Of a DNA stretch of 42,678 nucleotides, positions 16,726-24,437 are shown one piece after another. The notes under the pieces were generated by a model. It had not been told where the DNA came from and did not search any database. It saw only the letters and a program-made list of their open reading frames with translations. A program made the translations under genes and the position numbers. Within the stretch, counting starts at the first letter, position 1. Every line of letters starts with the position of its first letter. The stretch is from NCBI GenBank assembly GCA_009377375.1, contig WHUE01000028.1:1-42678 (forward strand), written 5' to 3'. The stretch is from Alphaproteobacteria bacterium. Its GTDB lineage: Bacteria; Pseudomonadota; Alphaproteobacteria; MPNO01; UBA2964.

Positions 16726-17204
16726 CGTCCGGCCTTCATCGTGGCGGCGGCCGATTTCACCGCCTTGACGATGTTCTGGTAGCCGGTGCAGCGGCAGAGG
16801 TTGGACGACAGCACCTCGCGCAGCTCGTCCTCGCCGATATCCGGGTCGCGCTCCAGCACCCCGGTCGCCAGCATCAGGAAGCCCGGGGTGCAGAACCCGC
16901 ATTGCAGCGCGTGGTTGTCGATGAAGGCCTGCTGCAGCGGCGACAGCGCGCCGTCCGCCGCCAGCCCCTCGACGGTGCGAATCTCGCGCCCCTCCGCCTG
17001 CACGGCGAACATCAGGCAGGACCGCACCGGCTCGCCGTCGAGCAGCACGGTGCAGGCGCCGCAGACGCCGTGCTCGCAGCCGATATGGGTGCCGGTCTGG
17101 CCGCAATCGTCGCGGATCGTGTCGGCCAGGGTGCGCCGCGGCTCCACGGTCACGGCGAAGTCGCGCCCGTTGACGGTGAGGGTGATGTCGGTTTTTTCGG
17201 TCAT
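16722..17204 (-). CDS. Molybdenum hydroxylase 2Fe-2S subunit, set 1
   Basis: 160 aa. Plant-type ferredoxin cluster: C43, C48, C51 and C63 (GCEHGVCGACTVLLDGEPVRSC). The second, Mo-proximal cluster is formed by CGFC and CRC in QCGFCTPGF and NLCRCTGYQNIV. It relays electrons from the Mo cofactor to FAD. Start ATG 17204 overlaps the FAD subunit stop by four bases (ATGA), and its own stop overlaps the Mo gene start in the same way, so the three subunits are translationally coupled in the CoxMSL-like order FAD, FeS, Mo. Confidence 0.95.
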   Translation of the reverse strand: MTEKTDITLTVNGRDFAVTVEPRRTLADTIRDDCGQTGTHIGCEHGVCGACTVLLDGEPVRSCLMFAVQAEGREIRTVEGLAADGALSPLQQAFIDNHALQCGFCTPGFLMLATGVLERDPDIGEDELREVLSSNLCRCTGYQNIVKAVKSAAATMKAGR

Positions 17205-18061
17205 GCGGCGGCGGCGTCCTCCAGCGCGCGGCGGACGAGGGTCCGCACCAGGTCGCGGCGGTATCCGGCGCTGGTGTTCACGTCCTCCATCGGGTCCATC
17301 GCGGCGGCGGCCGCATCGGCGGCGGCGGCGAAAGCGTCCTTCCCCGGTGCGGCGCCGTCGAGCGCGGCCTCCGCCTTGGCGATGCGGCGCGCGGCGGGCT
17401 CGGCGCCGCCGATGCCGATGCGGGCGTCCGCGATCCGGCCGCCTTCGACGCGGAACGCGACCAGCGCCATGGCGATGGCGAAGTCGCCGGCGCGGCGGCT
17501 GAACTCCTGGAAGCCGAATTTCGTGCCCTCGGGCAGCAGCGGCAGCCGCGCCTCGGCCAGCAGCTCGTCCTCGGCCAGCGTGGTCGTCATCGCGCCGTCG
17601 AAAAACGCGGCGGCCTGAATCACCCGCTCGCCCCGCGCGCTCCGCGCCACCAGTTCCGCGTCCAGCGCGGCGGCGACGCAGCACCATTCCGAGGCCGGAT
17701 CGGCATGGGCGAGGCTGCCGCAGAACGTGCCGCGCTGGCGGATCGGGTAATGGGCGATATGGCGGACCACCGCCGACAGCAGCGCGCCCAGCGGGCCCGC
17801 CGTGACCGGCTTATGAAAAGCCGCATGGCGCACCGTCGCGCCGATGCACAGCCTGCCGCCGGCCTCCGCGATGCAGTCCAGCCCTTCGACATTGTTGATG
17901 TCGATCAGATGGGCGGGGCGGGCGAGGCGGAACGCCATGGTCGGCACCAGGCTCTGCCCGCCGGCGAGGATGCGGCCGTCATCCCCGGCATGGGCGGCCA
18001 GCAGGGCGACCGCGTCCGCCACCGTTTTCGGGGCGTGATACTGGAAGGGCGCGGGTTTCAT
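17201..18061 (-). CDS. Molybdenum hydroxylase FAD subunit, set 1
   Basis: 286 aa, CoxM/PCMH-type FAD-binding fold. ILAGGQSLVPTMAFR is the first FAD loop and RQRGTFCGSLAHADPASE the second (normally RNRGTxGGSxAHADP), so the usual Asn is Gln. The C-terminal CO_deh_flav domain has GFQEFSRRAGDFAIAMALV. The enzyme subunit hands electrons to an acceptor such as quinone or NAD. It is the first gene of the minus-strand run and starts 310 bp from the divergent second set. No strong ribosome site is visible at ATG 18061. Confidence 0.93.
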   Translation of the reverse strand: MKPAPFQYHAPKTVADAVALLAAHAGDDGRILAGGQSLVPTMAFRLARPAHLIDINNVEGLDCIAEAGGRLCIGATVRHAAFHKPVTAGPLGALLSAVVRHIAHYPIRQRGTFCGSLAHADPASEWCCVAAALDAELVARSARGERVIQAAAFFDGAMTTTLAEDELLAEARLPLLPEGTKFGFQEFSRRAGDFAIAMALVAFRVEGGRIADARIGIGGAEPAARRIAKAEAALDGAAPGKDAFAAAADAAAAAMDPMEDVNTSAGYRRDLVRTLVRRALEDAAAA

Positions 18062-18371
18062 GGGCGGCGGCGGCCTTTAGTCGCGGGAGGGGCCATCTAA
18101 CCGCCCGGCCGCGCGGAATTCAAGCCGTGTTCCAAATTTTTTATAGGACGACCGCCTTGGCGCGCTACGCCGCTGAAAACCCGTGGGTTTGCGTGTCCTA
18201 TTTTTGGGATTTCGGCTTGCAAGCGGGACCGCGCTGCGGTTTGATCGCGGGAACGGGGCGGAACCGCGCCGGGCCGCGATTGACCGGCCGGGGCGCGGCG
18301 ATTACCAAGGGCGTCGGAGACGACGCGCCGGGTCCGCCCGCCGCGAGAGGGACAAGTCGGGAGTCATTTGA
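18062..18371. promoter_or_regulatory. Divergent control region between two Mo-hydroxylase operons
   Basis: This 310-bp gene-free stretch separates two divergent hydroxylase operons. It contains an AT-rich island in otherwise GC-rich DNA: TTCCAAATTTTTTATAGGAC starts at 18130, and a second element, GTCCTATTTTTGGGA, is at 18195-18209. ATAGGAC (18143-18149) and GTCCTAT (18195-18201) are inverted copies 45 bp apart. The right half (18216-18371) shows nothing clear. I could not place a convincing -35/-10 pair on either strand. The XRE regulator encoded in the plus operon is the nearest candidate to bind here. Confidence 0.5.
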
Positions 18372-19229
18372 ATGAAGCCGCCGCCATTCAGCTATCACCT
18401 GCCGGGGAGCGTTGAGGAGGCCGTGGGGCTGCTGGGGAGTCTGGAGAACGCGAAGCTGCTGGCGGGCGGGCAGTCGCTGATGCCGATGCTGAACATGCGG
18501 TTCGTGCTGCCGGACCACGTGATCGACCTGAACGGGATCGGGGCGCTGTCGGGGATATCGGCGGTGGAGGGCGGCTTGCGGATCGGGGGGATGACGCGCC
18601 AGCGCGACATCGAGTTCTCGGATCCGGTGAAGACGGCCTGCCCGCTGCTGTCGGAGGCGATATTGCAGGTGGGTCACCGCCAGACGCGGAACCGGGGCAC
18701 GGTGGGGGGGAGTCTCTCGCATCTGGACCCGTCGGCGGAGATCCCGGCGGTGTGCGCGGCGGTGGACGCGGAGATCGCGGTGACGGGGCCGAACGGGACC
18801 CGGACGATCCCGTTCGCGGAGTTCCCGGCGGGGTACATGATGCCGGCGATGGAGCCGGACGAGCTTCTGGTCTCTGTTTTTCTGCCCTCGTGGAAACCCG
18901 GCCATGGCTATGGCTTCGAGGAGTTCGCGCGGCGTCACGGGGATTTTGCCATCGTCTCGGCGGCGGCGCTGATCGAGGCGGAGGGGGGCCGGATCAAACG
19001 CGCCTCGGTGACGGTGTCGGGCGTGGGCCCGGCGCCGGTGCGGCTGCGCGAGACGGAGCGGGCGCTGGCGGGCCAGGCGGGGTCGGAGGAACTGTTCCGG
19101 TCGGCCTGCGAGAGCGCGCGCGGGATCGAGGCGCTGGAGGACGTGCACGCGCCGGCGAGCTACCGCCAGCACCTTGCGGCGGTGCTGTCGCGCCGGGCGC
19201 TGGTGAAGGCGTGGTCGCGGATCGGTTAG
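18372..19229 (+). CDS. Molybdenum hydroxylase FAD subunit, set 2
   Basis: 285 aa. KLLAGGQSLMPMLNMRFVLP and RQTRNRGTVGGSLSHLDPSAE are the two FAD loops, followed by GFEEFARRHGDFAIVSAAAL of the C-terminal domain. First gene of the plus-strand operon with order FAD, FeS, Mo. Codon use is unlike set 1 and the rest of the window: Gly is mostly GGG and Ala mostly GCG, giving marked G-richness on the coding strand, apart from a normal-looking patch near 18870-18960. That could reflect different ancestry of this segment. Confidence 0.94.
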   Translation: MKPPPFSYHLPGSVEEAVGLLGSLENAKLLAGGQSLMPMLNMRFVLPDHVIDLNGIGALSGISAVEGGLRIGGMTRQRDIEFSDPVKTACPLLSEAILQVGHRQTRNRGTVGGSLSHLDPSAEIPAVCAAVDAEIAVTGPNGTRTIPFAEFPAGYMMPAMEPDELLVSVFLPSWKPGHGYGFEEFARRHGDFAIVSAAALIEAEGGRIKRASVTVSGVGPAPVRLRETERALAGQAGSEELFRSACESARGIEALEDVHAPASYRQHLAAVLSRRALVKAWSRIG

Positions 19230-19239
19230 GAGAGTTGCG

Positions 19240-19731
19240 ATGGGCGAGACGCGGAAGATCGCGCTGACGGTGAACGGGAAGCGCTATGCGGAGGAGGTCG
19301 AGGTGCGGATGCATCTGGGGGACTTCCTGCGCCAGCAGCTTGGGCTGACGGGGACGCATCTGGGGTGCGAGCACGGGGTGTGCGGGGCGTGCACGGTGCT
19401 GGTGGACGGGGTGTCGGCGCGGTCCTGCCTGATGCTGGCGGTGCAGGCGGACGGCAGGGAGCTGCTGACGGTGGAGGGGATCGCGCCCAACGAGGAGGAG
19501 CTGCACCCGCTGCAGGAGGCGTTCCGGGACAATCACGGGCTGCAATGCGGGTTCTGCACGCCGGGGATGCTGACGACGCTGATCGAGTTCCTGGGCGACA
19601 ACCCGGACCCGACGGAGCGCGAGGTGCGCGAGGCGATCTCGGGCAATCTCTGCCGCTGCACCGGCTACCAGGGCATCGTCGCCGCCGCCCTCGACGCCGC
19701 CCAGAGACTCAAAGCCCTCAAACAGGCATAG
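19240..19731 (+). CDS. Molybdenum hydroxylase 2Fe-2S subunit, set 2
   Basis: 163 aa. First cluster C43, C48, C51, C63 (GCEHGVCGACTVLVDGVSARSC); second cluster CGFC and CRC in LQCGFCTPGMLTT and NLCRCTGYQGIV. It starts 10 bp after the FAD subunit with AGGAG upstream of ATG 19240. The G-rich codon style of the FAD gene continues to about 19640 and then switches abruptly to GCC/CTC-type codons for the last 30 residues, as if the gene were a mosaic. Function is electron relay within the heterotrimer. Confidence 0.95.
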   Translation: MGETRKIALTVNGKRYAEEVEVRMHLGDFLRQQLGLTGTHLGCEHGVCGACTVLVDGVSARSCLMLAVQADGRELLTVEGIAPNEEELHPLQEAFRDNHGLQCGFCTPGMLTTLIEFLGDNPDPTEREVREAISGNLCRCTGYQGIVAAALDAAQRLKALKQA

Positions 19732-19736
19732 CCGAC

Positions 19737-22070
19737 ATGGCGGAGCTGTTCGGCAGCCGGATCGCGCGGCTCGAAGACCCGGCGCTGCTGCGCGGTGTGG
19801 CGCGCTATGTCGACGACATCAGCCTGCCCGGCATGCTGCACGCCGCCTTCGTGCGCAGCCCGTTCGGCCATGCGCGGATCGGGAGTGTCGACGCCTCCGC
19901 CGCGCTGGCGCTGGAGGGCGTGCACGCGGTCTATGCGATGGACGACATCCGCCCGCATCTGGTCAACGAGCGGCTGGTGGTGGGGCTGCCGAGTCCCAGC
20001 TACCGGCAGAACCGCGACCGGCCGGCGCTGGCCGACGGCGAGGTCGTCTATGTCGGCGAGCCCGTCGCGGTGGTCGTCGCGGACTCCCGCTATCTCGCCG
20101 AGGACGCCGCCGCGCTGGTCGATGTCGAGTACGATCCGCTGCCCGCGGTGGCCGATTGCCGCGCGGCGCTGGAAGACGGCGCGCCGCCGGTCCATCTGGA
20201 CGCGAAGCACAACCTGCTGGCCGAGTTCGACATGGGGTTCGGCGATGTCGCCGCCGCCTTCGCCCGCGCACCGCACGTGTTCCGGGAATCGATCTGGATC
20301 CACCGCGGCGGCAGCCATTCCATCGAATGCCGCGGCGGGGTCGCTGCCTACGAGGCGGCGGAGGACCTGATCACCTACCGGGTCTCGACCCAGATGCCGC
20401 ATTCGGCGCTGCGCACCATCTGCGAGATGCTGGGCCGCGACGAGAACCAGCTCCGCGTGGTCGCGCCGGAGATCGGCGGCGGGTTCGGGCCGAAGCTGGT
20501 GGTCTATCCGGAGGACGTGACGCTCTGCATCGCGACGATGAAGCTTGGCCGCCCGGTCAAGTGGATCGAGGACCGGCGCGAGCACTTCGTCGCCACCACG
20601 CAGGAGCGCGACCAGTACTGGGAGGTCGAGATCGCGGTGGACGGCGAGGCGAAGATCCTCGGCATCCGCGGCGCGATGATCCACGACCACGGCGCCTATA
20701 CCGCGCGCGGGGTGAACCTCGCCTACAATTCCGGAGAATCGCTGGGGCTGGCCTACAACGTGCCGGCCTATGCGCTGAACATCCGCCTCGCGCTGACCAA
20801 CAAGATGCCGGTCACGCCGGTGCGCGGCGCCGGCCACCCGCAGGCGACCTTCACCATGGAACGGCTGATGGACCGGGTCGGGCGCGAGCTCGGGATCGAC
20901 CGGGCCGAGGTGCGCCGCCGCAACCTGATCCCCGGCGCCGACATGCCCTACGAGAAGCCGCTGAAGACGCGCGGCGGGATGGGGGTGCTGCTCGATTCCG
21001 GCGACTACCCGGCCTGCCAGCAATCGGTGATGGACAGGCTCGGCTGGGCCGATTTCGCGGCGCGGCAGGACGCGGCGCGGGCAGAAGGGCGCTATATCGG
21101 CATCGGGCTCGGCAACTACGTGAAGGGCACCGGGCGCGGCCCGTTCGAGGCGGTGACGGTGCGGATCGGCCCGTCGGGACGCATCCACGTCTATACCGGC
21201 GGCGTCGCTATCGGCCAGGGCACGCGCACGATGCTGGCGACGCTGGTGGCCGACCAGCTCGGCGGCGACATGGCGAACATCACCGTCACCGCGGGCGACA
21301 CGGCCACGATCTCGCTCGGCATCGGCACGTCGAACAGCCGGCTCGCGGTGCAGGCGGGCTCCACCGCCCATGCCGCCGCGATCAAGGTGCGCGAGAAGGC
21401 GCTGAAGGTCGCCGCTCACATGCTCGAAGCCTCCGAGGACGATCTGGAGATCGTCGGCTCGGAGATCCGCGTGAAGGGCGTGACCGACATGAAGGTGACG
21501 CTGTCGCAGGTCGCCAACGCGGTCGCCGGCACGCCGGGCTACGCCCTGCCGGGCGGCATAGAGCCGGGGATGGAGGCGGAGGAGCACCTGGTGCTCGACG
21601 TCATGCCCTATGCCAGCGGCACGGCCGGCGCGGTGGTGGAGGTCGATGCCGAAACCGGCGCGGTGCGCATTCTCGAATATGCGCTGGGCCACGACAGCGG
21701 GCGGATCATCAACCCGCTGATCGTCGACGGGCAGGTGCTGGGCGGCACGGCGCACGGCATCGGCAACGCGCTCTACGAATGGATGGGCTACGACGCGGAC
21801 GCCAACCCGGTGACCACCAATCTCGCCGAATACCTGCTGGTCGGCGCCGCCGAAATGCCGAACGTGCAGATCCTGCACCACGAATCGCCGAGCCCGCTGA
21901 ACCCGATCGGGGTGAAGGGCGTGGGCGAATGCGGCGTGGTGCCCGCACCGTCGGCCATCATCTCCGCCATCGAGGACGCGCTGACGCCGTTCGGGGTGCG
22001 TCTGGCCGGCACGCCGGTGACTCCGGCGCAGATCGTCGCCGCCATCCGGGCGGCGCCCGCCGGCGGCTGA
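19737..22070 (+). CDS. Molybdenum hydroxylase large (Mo) subunit, set 2
   Basis: 777 aa. ATG 19737 (MAELFGSRIARLEDPALLRG) lies 5 bp after the FeS stop; the upstream part of the frame is antiparallel noise from the FeS gene. Motifs: RYVDDISLPGMLHAAFVRSPFGHA, YVGEPVAVVVAD, EIGGGFGPKLVVYPED, active-site loop TPVRGAGHPQATF, and GVKGVGECGVVP with the catalytic Glu. Like set 1 it is a form-II-type enzyme, not a CO dehydrogenase, since AYxCSFR is absent. Substrate unknown; the PyrK/PyrD/PyrE genes downstream on the same strand hint at a pyrimidine or related ring (inference). Confidence 0.93.
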   Translation: MAELFGSRIARLEDPALLRGVARYVDDISLPGMLHAAFVRSPFGHARIGSVDASAALALEGVHAVYAMDDIRPHLVNERLVVGLPSPSYRQNRDRPALADGEVVYVGEPVAVVVADSRYLAEDAAALVDVEYDPLPAVADCRAALEDGAPPVHLDAKHNLLAEFDMGFGDVAAAFARAPHVFRESIWIHRGGSHSIECRGGVAAYEAAEDLITYRVSTQMPHSALRTICEMLGRDENQLRVVAPEIGGGFGPKLVVYPEDVTLCIATMKLGRPVKWIEDRREHFVATTQERDQYWEVEIAVDGEAKILGIRGAMIHDHGAYTARGVNLAYNSGESLGLAYNVPAYALNIRLALTNKMPVTPVRGAGHPQATFTMERLMDRVGRELGIDRAEVRRRNLIPGADMPYEKPLKTRGGMGVLLDSGDYPACQQSVMDRLGWADFAARQDAARAEGRYIGIGLGNYVKGTGRGPFEAVTVRIGPSGRIHVYTGGVAIGQGTRTMLATLVADQLGGDMANITVTAGDTATISLGIGTSNSRLAVQAGSTAHAAAIKVREKALKVAAHMLEASEDDLEIVGSEIRVKGVTDMKVTLSQVANAVAGTPGYALPGGIEPGMEAEEHLVLDVMPYASGTAGAVVEVDAETGAVRILEYALGHDSGRIINPLIVDGQVLGGTAHGIGNALYEWMGYDADANPVTTNLAEYLLVGAAEMPNVQILHHESPSPLNPIGVKGVGECGVVPAPSAIISAIEDALTPFGVRLAGTPVTPAQIVAAIRAAPAGG

Positions 22071-22084
22071 GGGCGGGCGGGCCG

Positions 22085-22972
22085 GTGGCGATCCGCTTCG
22101 ACGACATCGGCAACCGGCTGAAGGCTTTCCGGCTCGGCTCCGGCCTCAGCGCCGACGAGGTGGCGCGCCGCATCGGCATCTCGCGCACCGCGCTCTACCG
22201 CTTCGAGAAGGGCGAGGTCGCCAAGATCGAGACGCTGGAAAAGCTGTCCGAGCTGCTCGAGGTCTCGGTGCCGACGCTGCTGGGCGTGGGCGTCGAATAC
22301 ATCGCCTCCGCTGTCAGCTTCTTCGAGCGCATCCGCCAGATCGAGGAGACGGCGGAGCACATCATCGTCCTCGCCGGGCCGATCTCCTATTTGCTGGGCT
22401 CGGAAGCGTTCGATTCGACGCTGGAGGCGGTGCTGACCGAATCCGTGCCGGACGAGGTGGAGGACCGCGACCGGATGCTGGCGCAGCTCGGCGAGATCAT
22501 GTCGATCCTGCGCCAGCGCAAGGAAAGCTACCGCGCGCGCGAGCCCGGCATCCTCAACCTGATCTCCGCGGCGGAGATCGACCGCTTCCTGCGCAACGGG
22601 CTGGTGGGCCGGATGGACCTGCCCGACGCGCTGCGCGCCGAACGCCGGGCGCGGGCGCGGGAGGAGGCGCGGCATCTCTGCACCCTGATGGAGAACGAGC
22701 CCATCGGGGTGCAGATCGGCATCGTGCCGGGCACGCTGCCTCATACCAGCTTCCAGGTGTTTCGCCAGCCGGACCGCAAGATGCTGACGCTGAGCCCGTT
22801 CCGCCTCGGCGAGCATCCCAACATCTCCGCCGGGGTCGGCATGATCACCTCCGCGCCGGAAGCGCTGGCGCTGCACGAAAAGACGGCGGAAGAGCTGTGG
22901 CACCGCGCCGTCAAGGGCCCCGCCGCGGCCCGGCTGCTGCGCGAGATGATGGCGCGGGCGGGATCGGGCTGA
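22085..22972 (+). CDS. XRE-family transcriptional regulator with ligand-type C-terminal domain
   Basis: 295 aa from GTG 22085 (VAIRFDDIGNRLKAFR). The N-terminal helix-turn-helix spans roughly residues 10-60: LSADEVARRIGISRTALYRFEKGEVAKIETLEKL. The remaining 230 residues have no motif I recognise and are predicted to be mostly alpha-helical then mixed, ending in PLTARHLL-like helices (AARLLREMMARAG). It lies 14 bp after the Mo subunit stop and 6 bp before the next gene, so it is inside the operon. It probably senses the substrate of that operon and binds the AT-rich divergent region or the CCAA/TTGG sites near 24300; this is inference. Confidence 0.85.
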   Translation: MAIRFDDIGNRLKAFRLGSGLSADEVARRIGISRTALYRFEKGEVAKIETLEKLSELLEVSVPTLLGVGVEYIASAVSFFERIRQIEETAEHIIVLAGPISYLLGSEAFDSTLEAVLTESVPDEVEDRDRMLAQLGEIMSILRQRKESYRAREPGILNLISAAEIDRFLRNGLVGRMDLPDALRAERRARAREEARHLCTLMENEPIGVQIGIVPGTLPHTSFQVFRQPDRKMLTLSPFRLGEHPNISAGVGMITSAPEALALHEKTAEELWHRAVKGPAAARLLREMMARAGSG

Positions 22973-22978
22973 CCGGGC

Positions 22979-24286
22979 ATGTCGGACGACATCGAACGCA
23001 ACCTCGCCGCGGCGCTGGACCATCACGGGGCAGGCCGGCTGGATGAGGCGGCCGCGCTCTACGAGCGGGTGATCGAAGCCGCGCCGGACCATGCGGCAGC
23101 GCTGCACAATCTCGGCGTGGTGCGGGCGCAGTCGGGCGATCCGGCGGCGGCGATCGCGCTGTTCGAGCGCGCGCTGGCCGCGAAGCCCGACTATCCCCAG
23201 GCCCATCTCAACCTCGGCAGCGCGCTGCGCGAGACGGGGCGGCTGGAGGAAGCGGCGGAGGCGCTGGGTCGCGCGCTGGCGCTGGACCCCGGTCTCTACC
23301 CCGCGCATTTCGCCCGCGCGCTGGCGCTGGCCGCGCTGGGCCGCGACGAGGAGGCGATGGAGCATTTCGCCGCGATGCATGCGATCCGCCGCGCGGCCCC
23401 GCCGCCGGAGGGCGTGTCGCGCCACAAGCTGCGCCACGACGTCGCCCAGTACCGCTGGCTGGCGGCGGAGGGGATCGAGCCCGGGCGCTTCGCCGCGCTG
23501 GCGGAACATTTTACCGCGCTGGAAGGGCGGACGGACTGGCCGGCGGAGGAGGATACGCCCGCGGCGCTGGACGACGAGGTCCTGGCGGCGAGCTTTTCCG
23601 CGCCGCCGCATGTCGCGCCCGCGCCGGCGATAGACGGCGCCGTGCTCGCCGACGGGTTCGATCCGGACGCCGTCGTCCAGGCCTTCCGGACCGACACGCC
23701 GGGCATCGCGGTCATCGATCCGCTGCTGTCGGACGAGGCGCTCGCGGCGCTGCGAAAGTCGCTGCTGGAAAGCACGATCTGGTACGATTTCACCCATATT
23801 CCCGGCTTCGTCGCCGCGTATCTGGAGGACGGGCTGGCCTCGCCGCTGCTGCTGCAGATCGCCGGCGCGCTGCGCGAGGCGCTGCCGGCGGTGCTCGACC
23901 CGCACCCCCTGGCGCAGGGCTGGGCGTTCAAGGGGGTTGCCGGCGACAGGCCCATCGATCTGCACGCGGATTCGGCGGCGGTCAGCCTCAATTTCTGGAT
24001 CACGCCGGACGATGCGCGCGAGGACCTGAAGCATGGCGGGCTGACGATCTATACCGTGCCGCCGCCGGCGGGCTGGACGCTGACGGATTACGGGTCGGAC
24101 TCGGCCCGCATCCGCGACTTCCTCGCCGGGCAGGAGGAAAACCGGCTCACCGTGCCCTACGGCGAGAACCGCGCGGTGCTGTTCGAGTCCGGGCTGTTCC
24201 ACGGTTCGGATGCGCCGCGATTCCGACCCGGATACGAGAATCACCGCATCAACATCACCCTGCTTTTCGGCGAACGGGAAAATTGA
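22979..24286 (+). CDS. TPR-repeat protein fused to 2-oxoglutarate/Fe(II) oxygenase-like domain
   Basis: 435 aa. About four tetratricopeptide repeats fill residues 5-135 (for example AAALHNLGVVRAQSGDPAAAIALF and the next two, each 34 residues). After a linker, the C-terminal half has a double-stranded beta-helix pattern: H329-x-D331 (DLHADSAAVSLNFWIT), distal H408 (ESGLFHGSDAPRFRPG) and R423 (HRINITLLF), matching the Fe(II) triad plus the 2-oxoglutarate-binding Arg. TPR-fused relatives include prolyl-hydroxylase-like and protein-hydroxylating enzymes. It has no signal peptide. It sits between the regulator and the PyrK-like gene on the same strand; whether it modifies a small molecule or a protein is not known. 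Confidence 0.8.
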   Translation: MSDDIERNLAAALDHHGAGRLDEAAALYERVIEAAPDHAAALHNLGVVRAQSGDPAAAIALFERALAAKPDYPQAHLNLGSALRETGRLEEAAEALGRALALDPGLYPAHFARALALAALGRDEEAMEHFAAMHAIRRAAPPPEGVSRHKLRHDVAQYRWLAAEGIEPGRFAALAEHFTALEGRTDWPAEEDTPAALDDEVLAASFSAPPHVAPAPAIDGAVLADGFDPDAVVQAFRTDTPGIAVIDPLLSDEALAALRKSLLESTIWYDFTHIPGFVAAYLEDGLASPLLLQIAGALREALPAVLDPHPLAQGWAFKGVAGDRPIDLHADSAAVSLNFWITPDDAREDLKHGGLTIYTVPPPAGWTLTDYGSDSARIRDFLAGQEENRLTVPYGENRAVLFESGLFHGSDAPRFRPGYENHRINITLLFGEREN

Positions 24287-24295
24287 CGCGCAGTT

Positions 24296-24347
24296 CCAAT
24301 GGCTTGGTCCGCCCGCGGCATAATCTCGCGGAGTGTACCAAAATTGG
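24296..24347. promoter_or_regulatory. Paired CCAA...TTGG inverted repeats upstream of the PyrK-like gene
   Basis: Two short inverted repeats share half-sites: CCAA-TGGC-TTGG (24296-24307) and CCAA-AA-TTGG (24338-24347). The second lies in an AT-rich tract (24336-24385) that stands out from the GC-rich background, in the 106 to 151 bp gap before the PyrK-like gene. TTCCAA also occurs in the divergent region at 18130-18135. Together these suggest binding sites for one regulator, perhaps the XRE protein. No confident -35/-10 pair was found. Confidence 0.4.
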
Positions 24348-24437
24348 AACAAATCTTTATTTTGATACGGAACTGTGATCTAATGCCTCGCCATGACAGC
24401 CCGGCCGGACGCCCGACCAGACGAGAGACAGCCGTCG

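Noticed and set aside
19665-21881. 738-codon minus-strand frame opposite the set-2 Mo subunit
   Set aside because: Its composition is typical of antisense noise and the plus strand encodes an unmistakable molybdenum hydroxylase.
14410-22070. Aerobic carbon monoxide dehydrogenase (coxMSL)
   Set aside because: The gene layout resembles coxMSL, but both Mo subunits lack the AYxCSFR active-site loop of form-I CO dehydrogenase and no coxDEF genes are present.
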